Shown piece after piece: positions 1 to 10,599 of a stretch of 64,000 nucleotides of DNA. The stretch is from Ganoderma boninense. Its lineage: Eukaryota; Basidiomycota; Agaricomycetes; Polyporales; Polyporaceae. A model generated the notes under the pieces. The model was not told the DNA's origin. It made no database searches and saw only the letters and a program-made list of their open reading frames with translations. The translations under genes were made by a program, and so were the position numbers. Positions within the stretch are counted from its first letter, which is position 1; each line of letters opens with the position of its first letter. The stretch covers positions 6,526,134 to 6,590,133 of the forward strand of contig CM035304.1 in the NCBI GenBank assembly GCA_002900995.3, in the 5' to 3' direction.

Positions 1-64
1 TTTCTGTAACACAACTCTTCACCTCCACCATCTGCTCTGTCTGCCCGCTTGTTGTTAGCCTGCG

Positions 65-3000
65 ATGAAGCGAAAGAAACTTGTTGAAGATGTTAATGTG
101 GTTCAGAGTTATACAGTCTCTGGAAAGAAGACCAGGAGGGGAATGGTTGCTGTACGAGTTCGGGTGAAAACAAACACCCATCCTGCGCGCCGCCCGTCTG
201 CGACACCATCTCGTCCCCGTACCCAGGAGCCGGTTATTCAATCAACTCCCGACCCTAGTGGAGTGATTGATGAAGGTTGCTTCACCCCTCGGCGTCCTGC
301 TTTCAAGGTGCGAGGCAGTATTGTTTTACACTTGTTATCGCCACACATCTCATTGTTCGAAGCCCCAAAGTGACTACATCCGGGAGTATCTGGGTGTCCG
401 CGATGAATACTTGTCGCATGTTCTCGAACAAGAGCAGCTCCCTGCTACTGCAACATGCGGTCATACACCGCAGTGGCGATGCCTGAGCTGTCATGGATCT
501 CCTTCATACTGTACGTCGTGCTGCCGAGACACCCACGCCGACCACCCCCTTCACCGAGTCCAGTCATGGAACGACAATCATTTCGCACCGGATTGGTTAC
601 GGCATGTCGGAGTTGAGATCCATCTGGGACATGATGGTAAACGATGCCCAAGAACTACCTGTACCACAGGTGAGCCACCCCTGTCTTCACCACCCTTAGC
701 AATATCGTGTACAACTAACTACCTCTGGCTTGTGATCCAGATATCCCTGACTGGAGTCTACCTTCTGCAGGTGCTGAAAGTCTCCCATTTGTCCTCCCGA
801 GCGATGATCAGGATTGGGAAGACGAGGATGAGGACCAATGGTACGGTGATGCCACAGGTCAGGGACCGCCAGTGGTCTCGGTATCGGATCTTCCGTGGGT
901 TGGTGTTACCCACCGTGCGACTGACTCGCCATTCCCTGTGTCCAACAACTCCCGTATGTTCGTGATCGTTGACAGCAACGGAGTACACGACATTCGGGTA
1001 GTATTCTGTTCTTGTCCCAATGCTGTGCGACCGGACCTGCAACTGCTGGACATGGGCTACTATCCTGCCACTATCACATCCCCGAAGACCGCCTTCACGT
1101 TCCGTGTACTTGACGACTTCCTTCTTGCCAACAAGGAATGCAATGTCCCACCAAGAGGCTACTACTCTATCCTTCGACGATACACGAACAATGCGTTTCC
1201 TCACATGGTGCCAGTACGATATGTCCGCCATTGATCAGTACTTATGGCAGCTGCTGATCGCTATTGTCAGGATCGTTACAAGGAATTACTCCGCCTGTCA
1301 CGTCAGTGGCGGAACCTCAAGCTCAGGAAATGGGCGGGCGTTGGACACAAGGCATCAACGCCTGTGACATCAGGGTCTTTGGCATTAATCTGTCCCACAT
1401 GTCCTGACCCAGACACCAACCTTCCAGAAGGCTGGGAGGCAGACGATAAGAAGTGATTGATTTACCATCCTTTGTTTGTACAACTAATTTGTGGGTGTGA
1501 AACAGATGGAAGTACATGCGTTCTGTTGTCATGGACGGCAATTTCAGCGCACAGCATAGGCCGATGAAGAACCCCCATGATGATGTTCCGCTTGCTGACG
1601 GACATCTATACACTGTGGAAGAGGACCCGTACAAGGCGCACCTAGAAACGGCCAAAGAATTTGCAGAGGTGCAACAAAGTCCTTTCATTACCAAACGTGC
1701 CGGATGATGATAACCTTCTCGCAGCCGCCAGTGTGTCATGAACACAAGGCAGTACTCACCGCGTCTTTGAAGCAGGGGAAATATGACGCTACCGGAGTGG
1801 GTGCTGCTGCTTGTTCGCGCCATGGATTTTTCATTCCCCATACCTGTGTTGACTTCCAACTCGGAGAAGGGTGGGTATTATGTGGTTTTTGTCATCTCTT
1901 ATACATGAGTTACACAGAAGATTAACATTTCCATTTTGTAACAGGCAACGCAACATGGACTACGCCACCAACGGCGTGTTCGTCTAGATGAAAACCATCA
2001 CCATCATCCTCATCCTCTATGACATCATGTGCCAGTACTCGATCAACCTGTTTCGTCGATTCACACTCAGCCCATACTTGAAGATGCCTGCTGGACTGAC
2101 CATTCTCAGTGGTATCGGACAGTTTCATGTACACGGCCACCAGACGCAGTGTTTCCCTCGTTTCTCAGTCAACTTTATTGAAGGTGCTGGCGTGCAAGGA
2201 GGGGAGACCATGGAACCATTGTGGCCGAAGGCTGTCAACGAGATAGCAGGTAGCACCTGCGGCATGTCAAACTCACACCGTCGAGAGGTACTCGATGATC
2301 ACATGAACGATTCAAATTGGCAAAAGACAGTTCACTTAGGTGTGTATGATTGATGTCAGCGTATTTTCACCCAACATTGCTGACATTGTTCATCGCAGCC
2401 AAAGCGCTTGTAGACAAATGGAAACGGGCGTCCAAGGAACTGGGCCCCGCCGTGAAGGCGTTCAACGACATCAGAGATGCTTCTGGTAGAGACCGAAGCA
2501 AAGCCTGGGAACAGCTCGTGAAGGACGCGGACGCACGACGTGCCACGGATGTTACAGCCATGGACATATATGACATGCATCGAAACACCCGTACGCCTGT
2601 CTACAATTTGATTTGGAATGAGTATATAACGCATGATTTAGTCCCTACCAAGCAGCAGGTTGAATTGTTGCTCATTGAACGAGAAGTTCGTGGGGATACG
2701 AATGAGCATGGTGCTGCGTCTTGGATTTCATCCGGTCTTGCTTTGGAAGAGAAGATGTACGTGGACCTTCGCCCTTAACCTGTGGTCCAATTGACATTAT
2801 TTAACTGTTCCGAAGGTTGGCAGTTGCACAAATGAGCTTGAAGATTGGGCCGAATTCAACGAACAAACAGCGAATTCAGGTGGCACAGCACCGACAGAAA
2901 ATCACGGGCTCTATGAAAGTGTTCGAAGCTTCATCACGCAAGTTTCTTCCCTCTGAGGTATTCTTGTCTCGGCTGCCGACCATGCCGGAAGCGGTGCTGC

Positions 3001-3930
3001 CTGGAGTTCAGTGGGATGATGGCGGTGAGGTTGTCGAACAACCTCCGGTGCCATCCTCCACAACCACCCTAGATCATGATGAAGGAAAGCCGGAACTGCA
3101 TTCAATTGCCCTGCCATCCACCATGGGGTATGAATTTCTGAAATCTTACGGTCTCACCCACCTTGCGACAACGGAGATCGAGCTGAGACAAGGCCAGATG
3201 AACGACGCTCTTCAAGCCATACGCACGGCCATAGGCTATAAATCCCTGCTGTATCGGACCAAGGTGCGCAAGGCCAAGTCATACAAAACAAAGCTTCGGA
3301 GCTACGATGAGGTTTCCGTTGTGGATGACAATGTTCGCAAACATGTTCGTGTGTACCTCCGTGCACGCCTCGCGATCACCCGCCTCTACGATCCGGATGA
3401 TCCAGATCAAATGCGCAAAATCACAGAGCTCCTCTCCCGGTATCGAACAATAACCCGCGAAGATCTCCGTGCAAACACAACTGTTCTGGAGGCTTTCACC
3501 CCTGGGCTATGACGACTACATGCGTCGTGGATATGGAATTTTGAAGACAACTCTGCTGGTCGTGACAGCACCTGGATGGATAATTGTGAGCACTGACTTT
3601 CTGAACTCAACGTACTCAACCCTGAAACCATACTCAATGCGGGACGGGACAGTCCGTCGCGTGATGTGGCTACGTGCCCATGCTAGGAAACGGCGGTGGG
3701 AAGAAGAGGTGATCTTGGTGCCATTCGAGATGGAGTGCACGGAGCGCGCGTTTGATGACAGGGTGAAGAAATGGGAATTGCTCGCATTGGCATCGGAGCT
3801 TCCAGGACAACGTGCATACGCGCATAGACAGGCAGCAGTGTGGAGGGGCCTTCGTGATCACGCTTCCAAGATGTTTGCTGCAGCCCGAGTTACTCATACC
3901 CTTCCCATCTTGGATACCGCAGCCGATTAG
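65..3930 (+). pseudogene. KDZ-type DNA transposase with CxC2 domain, interrupted
   Basis: This is a multi-exon gene for a Kyakuja-Dileera-Zisupton transposase, a family that moves DNA transposons in mushrooms. The start MKRKKLVEDVNVV is at 65. A cysteine cluster (CGHTPQWRCLSCHG) and the CxC2 signature (HDIRVVFCSC, then AFTFRVLDDF) follow near 450-1180. The core includes LYDIMCQY near 2017-2040, the REVRGDTNEHGAASWISSG block near 2690-2735, and WLRAHARKRRWEEE near 3667. Introns can be placed at about 671-740, 1871-1944 and 3586-3651. Two in-frame stops break the coding sequence: TAG at 1985-1987 and TGA at 3510-3512, with family-like sequence on both sides (GQRNMDYATNGVFV before the first, ASWIWNFEDNS after the second). 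The terminal inverted repeats were not found; the left one may lie outside the window. Family assignment is firm; the exon map is approximate. Confidence 0.85.
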
Positions 3931-4145
3931 AGTAGAAGGTTATGTGAGTCGTGACTTCTTCATGAAGGGCTTGGTTTTCCCATTTTGTGCCGCGCGTCAT
4001 GCCGAGAACGTGACGTGGCCTGAACGTGTAGTCTCTGATCTTGGGAAATTGACACGTGTTGGCTTCACATTACATATTTCGTACGTTGTATATATACTGC
4101 CCATGGTTGGCACTCGGCTAGCGCTGTTGCCACATCCAGACCACC

Positions 4146-5117
4146 ATGCCTCGAAACACACGCTCCCGGACCACAAAGACCGCAGGTTCCGCCCTCTGGA
4201 CTGCGCGTATAGAACTGCTTATCTGTGGTTGGCGGATCGTCCGAGCTGTAGATGCGTTCCCAGATGTACCCGACCTTCTCTCAGTACGGCGATGGAATGC
4301 AGGCTTAGCGAGAGAGGCCGTAAGTTCTCCTTTCCAGCATTTCGATCACACGGCACGTTGATGACTCATTTGGGGCCGTGATAGTGGCGGGCGATTAACG
4401 CGATCGGAAAGATCACTGCCATGGACCTAGTCGGACCTCGTCCCAAATGCCGTCCCGTGGAGATGATCCTCGAGGCAGCGACCTGGGAGGAGACTCGGCT
4501 GAAAATCGACATCACCCGGATCAACTGCGAATCAGTGGCGAACTCTTTCCCCTTGTCAAATGAGCAGTGGGCGGCACTGGCTCATGCTGACTTCGACTGG
4601 CCTGCACCCCAGTGGTGGATGTGGAACAGCGAGGAGGAGCAAGAATGCCATCACCCGGGCTGGTGGGATGACCCGGAACCATCTCTGGTACGGCAGGCTG
4701 ATGTGCTGAGTGTAATGAACCGCTGAAGGTGTGACGATTTCCGTAGGACTCGTGGTTGCCAATCCACGACACCGACCTCTCAAAGATAATGGCCAATCTG
4801 GATCGCGAAGGAAGGGAGGCATTGGTGACATTGGGACAGGGGAGTCGAGAGGGGGTGGTCAGCATTTCGCAGGCCACTGCGTCGGAAGTATTGAAGGTAC
4901 TTTCCCTGAAGTTTTTGTCGCCATCAATTTAATCATCATTGTGGGTGTTCCAGAACGCCGGGTGTCACCCTGAAAATGAGATTTGACCGCTTCCAGCAAG
5001 ATAGTTTCTGCCAGCTGACCACAATGTGGAATGAGATGCTGTATTTGATTGACAAAGTTGCCTCCCTGTCGGGGAAAGTTATGCCATGGGAAGAGATGTT
5101 ATGTCGGTCATATTGAC
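4146..5117 (+). CDS. unrecognised multi-exon gene
   Basis: I do not recognise this product. Exons can be chained on the plus strand. Exon 1 starts MPRNTRSRTTKTAGS at 4146 and ends at a gtaagt donor at 4320. A second exon holds MDLVGPRPKCRPVEM and the acidic, Trp-rich WPAPQWWMWNSEEE. A 44-nt intron (4703-4746) leads to DSWLPIHDTDLSKIMANL. The last exon encodes MRFDRFQQDSFCQLTTMW and ends with TGA at 5115-5117. All junctions use GT-AG and the frames join. It lies about 200 bp downstream of the KDZ transposase on the same strand, so it may be a passenger of that element or an unrelated host gene; the sequence does not decide. The start codon is the first ATG in frame. Confidence 0.45.
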
Positions 5118-5824
5118 GTAAATCGGGGGATGTCTTGGGTACGAGAATTGAATAAATACAAGGTGTGATGGTGCAAGACAAGTGCCACCCCCCAGCTCTG
5201 GTACACAATGCCTATCGTGCTCTGGCCAAACCCCCGGCTGAACATTGTAATAAGGCTCTTTGAACAGTTTGCTTTTGCAGTGTTGCATTGGTCCCGCAGA
5301 CAATGGGCAGATCAATGGGTGGTGAGTGAGCATTGATCACAGGTTCACATTCACCTGATGGCGACACAGTGCGATCTATGCATGACAAACGGAACAGAAG
5401 ATTTGTGTTATTGTTCCTCACATCCATGGCATTGCGAGGGGTGCCTGGTAGCGGGTGTCAATTGCACCTGGACTTCAGCAAAGTGAGATGGCTTTCAGTG
5501 GCAATTCTTGAACACTGACAGAAAGACAGGGTAGGAATGAATGTGCCGGTGTTCCACAAGAGAGGGCAGTAAATAAAGAGGGCGTGTGAAATCGGCGCAT
5601 GGATGCGAGGGGTGGATGATGGAACATTGTGGACATGTAAGAAGGCCGAGTGGATATGTGGCAAGGAAGACATAGTTTTAGACCTAGACCAACTGCCAAC
5701 AAAGGCCGCTCCCACACATGTGACGCACACAATCACATACTCCGGATTGTCATACCGTACATAACGGGAGGGTCAGCGTAAGAACGGGAACCCCCTCGTA
5801 TATCCGTATGAGCTCGCACAGAGC
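5118..5824. other. no gene recognised
   Basis: No convincing exon, repeat or RNA was seen. Short ORFs on both strands have no recognisable composition or splice context. Confidence 0.5.
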
Positions 5825-6560
5825 TCAGGTCCATGGGCAGAACAGCTTGCTAAGTTTGCCAGGACACCCGGCCGGACACTGCGTCGCTGGACGCAGTGTC
5901 CGGCCGGAGTGTGGTCTCGTCCCAGCAGCTCGCACATGAGTCTGAGCTCTGCGCGAGCTCAGACCCCTGTGCGAAGTGCTCTGCGAGCATCCGCGCCGTC
6001 GACATTGCGCGGATGCCCAGTGCACCCGGGACACCCGGCCGGACACTGCGTCGCTGGACGCAGTGTCTGGCCGGCATCAATGCTCCTCCCAGCACCTCGC
6101 ACATGAGTCTGAGCTCGCGCGAGCTCAGCTGTGCGACTCGTGTGCGACGTCGTGCGCCAGACCACCCGCGCCATCTTTGCACGCGGACGGCCTGGCGCAG
6201 GGGAAGGTCCAAGGACACCCGGCCGGACACTGCGTCGCTGGACGCAGTGTCCGGCCGGCATCAGTGCTCCTCCTAGGACCTCGCACATGAGTCTGAGCTC
6301 TGCGCGAGCTCAGACCCCTGTGCGAAGTCGTGCGCCAGATCGCCCGCGCCATCTGTTGCACGCGGACGGCCTGGCGCAGGGGAAGGTCCAAGGACACCCG
6401 GCCGGACACTGCGTCGTGGCTGGACTCGTCCCAGCACCTCGCAGTCTGAGCTCGCGGCGCAAGTGCTCCGTCCATTGCGCTAGGCTCGCACATGAGTCCG
6501 AGCTCGCGCACCTCGCACATGAGTCTCGCGCAGAGCTCGGACTGTGCGACGCGCTCTGCA
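5825..6560. repeat. tandem array of ~180-bp units with perfect hairpins
   Basis: This GC-rich stretch has four direct units, starting at about 5868, 6035, 6219 and 6398 (spacing 167, 184 and 179 bp). Each of the first three carries a palindrome with an 18-bp arm, CCGGCCGGACACTGCGTC, a GCTG loop and the reverse-complement arm (5868-5907, 6035-6074 with one mismatch, 6219-6258). The fourth keeps only the left arm (6398-6415). Between hairpins lie other shared blocks: the direct block CTCGCACATGAGTCTGAGCT, the palindromic GAGCTCGCGCGAGCTC family, and TGCGCCAGA paired with CTGGCGCAGG. The long ORFs here are by-products of repeat composition. It may be a minisatellite or the body of a non-autonomous element. 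Confidence 0.85.
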
Positions 6561-6808
6561 TGCATCCATTGGGACGGTCGACAGCGCGCGCCATCAAACA
6601 GTCCTTTGACGATGCGGCGCGCTGTGGCTTCCCGGAGGGGAGGCGCTCGTTCCGATTTGGCAATTCACGGTCACGTGATCCTCGAACGCCCGGCGTCTGA
6701 GAGTGTGGCAGATCAAACGCTGCTGCAGCTGTTGCCGTTGTTCACCCACCGTGATCTCGACACCCGCTCTTTGCCTTGCCCCTTGCTGCTATCCCTTGTT
6801 CCTGCACA

Positions 6809-7239
6809 ATGGCAGTCGTGCTTCCCCGCAAGGTGTTCAAGGTGATACCCTGCACTCGATCCTCATCATCCCCCCCACTGATCGGACTTGATAGGTTCTT
6901 GTTCCAGCTATCAAGGGCTACACTGGTGCTAGTCGCGAAATCCCGGCGAAGGAATTTGTGCAGGTACGACGGTCCCTCCACAGCACTGGGTGATCGGCCT
7001 TCTGACATGTTCAAACGCTGTCTACAGGTGTTCAAAGGTCACTTCGGGTGTTCTGTCACCCGCGCGAAGGGTACCTCCGTCAAAATCACCCCACCTGCGG
7101 ATGGCACAATGTGGCGTTGGTCTGCTGCGCCGTTCTTCATTCGCACGGTACGTTTGCGTTGTTGCGTTTGACCCAGCCGTTCACTTACAGGTCCTTTTAG
7201 ACGAACGGCACTTTGAACATCCATGACCTCTACCTGTAA
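6809..7239 (+). CDS. small hypothetical protein, about 4 exons
   Basis: A small spliced gene is suggested. The start MAVVLPRK is at 6809-6832. An exon reads GYTGASREIPAKEFVQ and ends at a gtacga donor near 6964. The next, after an acag acceptor near 7027, reads VFKGHFGCSVTRAKGTSVK and then WRWSAAPFFIRT. The last reads TNGTLNIHDLYL and stops at 7237-7239. The join between exons 1 and 2 is not in phase in the simplest model, so the 5' end is uncertain. No family was recognised. Its 3' half recurs next to the assembly gap at 8794-8934. Confidence 0.35.
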
Positions 7240-7875
7240 GCATCGTCGACTTTGTTATTTCAACCTTCCCTCAGGATGTCCTAGCCTTCGCAAGACCTTT
7301 GAACACTTGTACGGCTGGGTTAAAGGCACATTTGTTTGCGCACGTGGGCGGTCACCCCCTTGAATGTGGCTTGTTGAGCGCTGCTAGAACACGGCAGCAA
7401 ATCGTGATAGATTTACCGGGGGTGAACGCCAGTGTGATCGAGACAGTGTAAATACCCTGGAGAGCGATTGGAACGCCTCCACACCGAAGCTTGAGTCTTT
7501 CCTTGTCGCAAAAGGATCCCGGCCAGAGCCACTGTACTTCAGAACGACAACGGGACGGATACACATGTGCGACAGTGTTGCTCGGCCGGACGCGTGCTGG
7601 TGCAGTTGGGGACATTCTGGTCTGGAGCATTTTGAGGCACCCAGACGAGTAAAATGGTTCGTTGTGTATGTATTACAATTTTATGGAGCTTGCACAACAT
7701 TAGTATTTTAGCGACAACCCACCAGGGAACAGTTTCACAACCACAGGTAATACTGGCCGGTCAAGCAGTATTGGCAATGAATCAAGGTGCGGCCGGCCCC
7801 GGGTCAAAAGCTAACCATAGGAAATTGTCATACCCGGCTGTGAAGCACTTCTGGGTACTTCAAGGGAATGGGCTG
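7099..7875. repeat. duplicated block, copy 1
   Basis: This block recurs at 8794-9570 with a constant offset of 1,695 bp. I saw one difference (G at 7129, A at 8824). It covers the 3' half of the small gene and the following non-coding sequence. Identity stops sharply after 7875. Confidence 0.9.
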
Positions 7876-7962
7876 TTGGTACAGGAATGAAAGTTCAAAG
7901 TATAATACACATTTTGGGGGCAATATATACGGACAGAGCCAAGGCGTTTTCCACTGCCATTC

Positions 7963-8693
7963 CTACACCCGACCTTGCATTTCAAGGTCTCCAGCTCGAA
8001 CGTCTTCAGCCGAGTCGCCGACTAGTGTAGGCTTCGCAATGTCCACGACGGAGTCCGTCTGAGCCATCGACTCGACCTGACATTGCATGTCAGCACCGTA
8101 GCTCATGTCGTGCTCCCTATAAACAGAGCTCACATCTACGTGATGAGCCTTCCGCTGGATTCTGGTCATCGGCGTGTTGTTTCCGTGGTTTCCCGCTGCT
8201 CCGCTGACACCAAATGGCGACGTATCGTAGGCCATGCCCGAACCCTTAGCAGCTAGTGAACTCCGGGAATTCAGTCTGTCGCATTCCATGTGAGCGCTAT
8301 CCAACGAAGGACAAGATGCTTTAGAGAGGCTCACGCAGCCATAAGCGTGTTCGCATACACTGGAAGGCAGGATGTCAGAGCACAGTCGAAGCTGAATATG
8401 ACCGTGCATTTACTCTTTGTACCGGGAATTCCGAAACCGATGTAGATTAGATCGCCTGGGCGGGTGAACGCCTGATTTCGGGTGAGCGGTGGTTCTGAGC
8501 TTTATGAAGAGTACTTACAAAGAGTAACGACAGGAGATTGAAGATCCTTGGCATCCACAGCGCTCGGTCAGCACTAGTTGAACATGTGCGACGTATAGTG
8601 AGCATACCCTGTGAGGAGACCTGGAAATAACGTATCAGGAAGAGTTCCGGAAGCACAGTTGACCGCTAACCAGTGTTGATCGAGTACATGATC
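7963..8693 (-). CDS. DUF6534-like fungal membrane protein, 5' end lost in gap
   Basis: This is the C-terminal part of a fungal DUF6534 protein, a family of predicted seven-helix membrane proteins of unknown role. Reading leftwards from the gap on the minus strand, the spliced exons give IMYSINTGLLTG, then ALWMPRIFNLLSLLF, then DLIYIGFGIP, then VYANTLMAALNSRSSLAAKG, and a cytoplasmic tail ending DLEMQGRV at 7963. The INTGLLT and VYANTLMAALNSR blocks are hallmarks of this family. At least four introns with GT-AG ends join in frame; the last removes about 60 nt inside the ALN codons. Upstream helices must lie in the N gap or be missing. The tail is polar, as usual in the family. Confidence 0.75.
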
Positions 8694-8793
8694 NNNNNNN
8701 NNNNNNNNNNNNNNNNNNNNNNNNNNNNNNNNNNNNNNNNNNNNNNNNNNNNNNNNNNNNNNNNNNNNNNNNNNNNNNNNNNNNNNNNNNNNN
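8694..8793. other. assembly gap of 100 N
   Basis: There are exactly 100 N, a conventional scaffold-gap length, so the true distance is unknown. The gap cuts the DUF6534 gene and adjoins a block duplicated from 7099. Confidence 0.99.
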
Positions 8794-8934
8794 GGATGGC
8801 ACAATGTGGCGTTGGTCTGCTGCACCGTTCTTCATTCGCACGGTACGTTTGCGTTGTTGCGTTTGACCCAGCCGTTCACTTACAGGTCCTTTTAGACGAA
8901 CGGCACTTTGAACATCCATGACCTCTACCTGTAA
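8794..8934 (+). pseudogene. 3' part of second copy of the small hypothetical gene
   Basis: This repeats the last exons of the gene at 6809-7239 (WRWSAAPFFIRT, then TNGTLNIHDLYL). Its 5' part would lie in the N gap. It is either a true second copy cut by the gap or an assembly artefact. Confidence 0.4.
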
Positions 8935-9570
8935 GCATCGTCGACTTTGTTATTTCAACCTTCCCTCAGGATGTCCTAGCCTTCGCAAGACCTTTGAACA
9001 CTTGTACGGCTGGGTTAAAGGCACATTTGTTTGCGCACGTGGGCGGTCACCCCCTTGAATGTGGCTTGTTGAGCGCTGCTAGAACACGGCAGCAAATCGT
9101 GATAGATTTACCGGGGGTGAACGCCAGTGTGATCGAGACAGTGTAAATACCCTGGAGAGCGATTGGAACGCCTCCACACCGAAGCTTGAGTCTTTCCTTG
9201 TCGCAAAAGGATCCCGGCCAGAGCCACTGTACTTCAGAACGACAACGGGACGGATACACATGTGCGACAGTGTTGCTCGGCCGGACGCGTGCTGGTGCAG
9301 TTGGGGACATTCTGGTCTGGAGCATTTTGAGGCACCCAGACGAGTAAAATGGTTCGTTGTGTATGTATTACAATTTTATGGAGCTTGCACAACATTAGTA
9401 TTTTAGCGACAACCCACCAGGGAACAGTTTCACAACCACAGGTAATACTGGCCGGTCAAGCAGTATTGGCAATGAATCAAGGTGCGGCCGGCCCCGGGTC
9501 AAAAGCTAACCATAGGAAATTGTCATACCCGGCTGTGAAGCACTTCTGGGTACTTCAAGGGAATGGGCTG
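8794..9570. repeat. duplicated block, copy 2, adjoining the gap
   Basis: Copy of 7099-7875, starting at the first base after the N run. After 9570 the two copies continue into unrelated sequence. Confidence 0.9.
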
Positions 9571-10599
9571 GACTTAGAGGGAGGGATGGGTATGGAGAGA
9601 TGTGAGCAGCATCGAAGTCAGAGCTATTTTCGTGCTCGGTACGCCAAGGATATCCTGTCGCCTGTGTGCTATCACGATCATGGAATACGCGTTGATTTCG
9701 CACTCGAAGGAGTGGTAGCAGTCAGAGCAGATCAAACCGACTCAGACATGCAATATGGAGGGTCAAACCAGACGATGAACTTAGCTCAGATCTTTCAGTG
9801 TGGAACAAGGCCATTCTCCCGTGACTTCGGGTCACTTGCGTTAAGTTGCCAGTGGTCGAAGTTGACGGTCGTCGGACAGTAAGAGCAGGTTAGAAATGCT
9901 CAAACACGACACTTTGACCTAAGTCCTGTCAATTATCAGAATAACAAAATGTTAGGTGTTGTCCTACGCACCCGAGACGGCAGAGCCAAGGGAGCCTGAA
10001 TTGCCGCGGCTTCCCTTGCCAGCGCCAGCGCGGTCCTCCAAGCCGTGATGCCATTATCACGTGCAGGTGTCACACTGTTCCTAGGGCGGGCGCTTGGTCC
10101 TTGGAAATGGAGGCGACATCCATGCATATTGCAATCCGGAACCCTCTCTATCCTCAGAATCAGTCCTTGGCCCATAGAACCACCACTATTCGCCTCACCT
10201 CCAGCATGTTTAACCTCTACGAGCCGCTCCTGGACCAAGATCCTGTCAACTTCAACACAATCATTGCCGTGCCCGGCGGGAGAAAATCTCAAGCAAGGGG
10301 AGACCGCTGAGTGCTCCCACATGCATGCTCTACGTCATGAGGACCTCTGCATATGCTGGTGAGTATCGTATACTTGCTATTATCTCTCTTTAATTGTGAC
10401 CCCGCCCGGCCCGTGATACATCTTTGCCTTTCGCGCACGAAGCGCACCCCCGTCGTCTGTGAACGGTGAACCAGCGCTGCAGCTCTGGCATCTGGGTGCC
10501 AATATCATGTACTACCGTGCGATACAGCGCAACTGTCCTGGTTGTGCAGCACTCATCTGACTTGTGGGAATCCATAAAGTTCCCTTCAAATTCCAAGAG
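9571..10599. other. no gene recognised
   Basis: No supported gene was seen. A short stretch near 10160-10290 (FNLYEPLLDQDPVNFN) has protein-like composition but no start, partner exon or family. Confidence 0.4.

Noticed and set aside
3500..3520. short intron removing the TGA at 3510 in the KDZ gene
   Set aside because: No GT-AG pair of workable length surrounds it, while the same frame continues with family-like sequence.
5868..6415. regularly spaced palindromic repeats resembling a CRISPR array
   Set aside because: The organism is eukaryotic, the spacers are about 130-145 bp and themselves similar, and no cas genes exist.
5825..6700. several long ORFs on both strands
   Set aside because: They arise from GC-rich repeat units and palindromes; all frames are open for the same reason.
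9349..9882. 177-residue plus-strand ORF
   Set aside because: Half is the duplicated non-coding block; no recognisable domain, signal peptide or introns.
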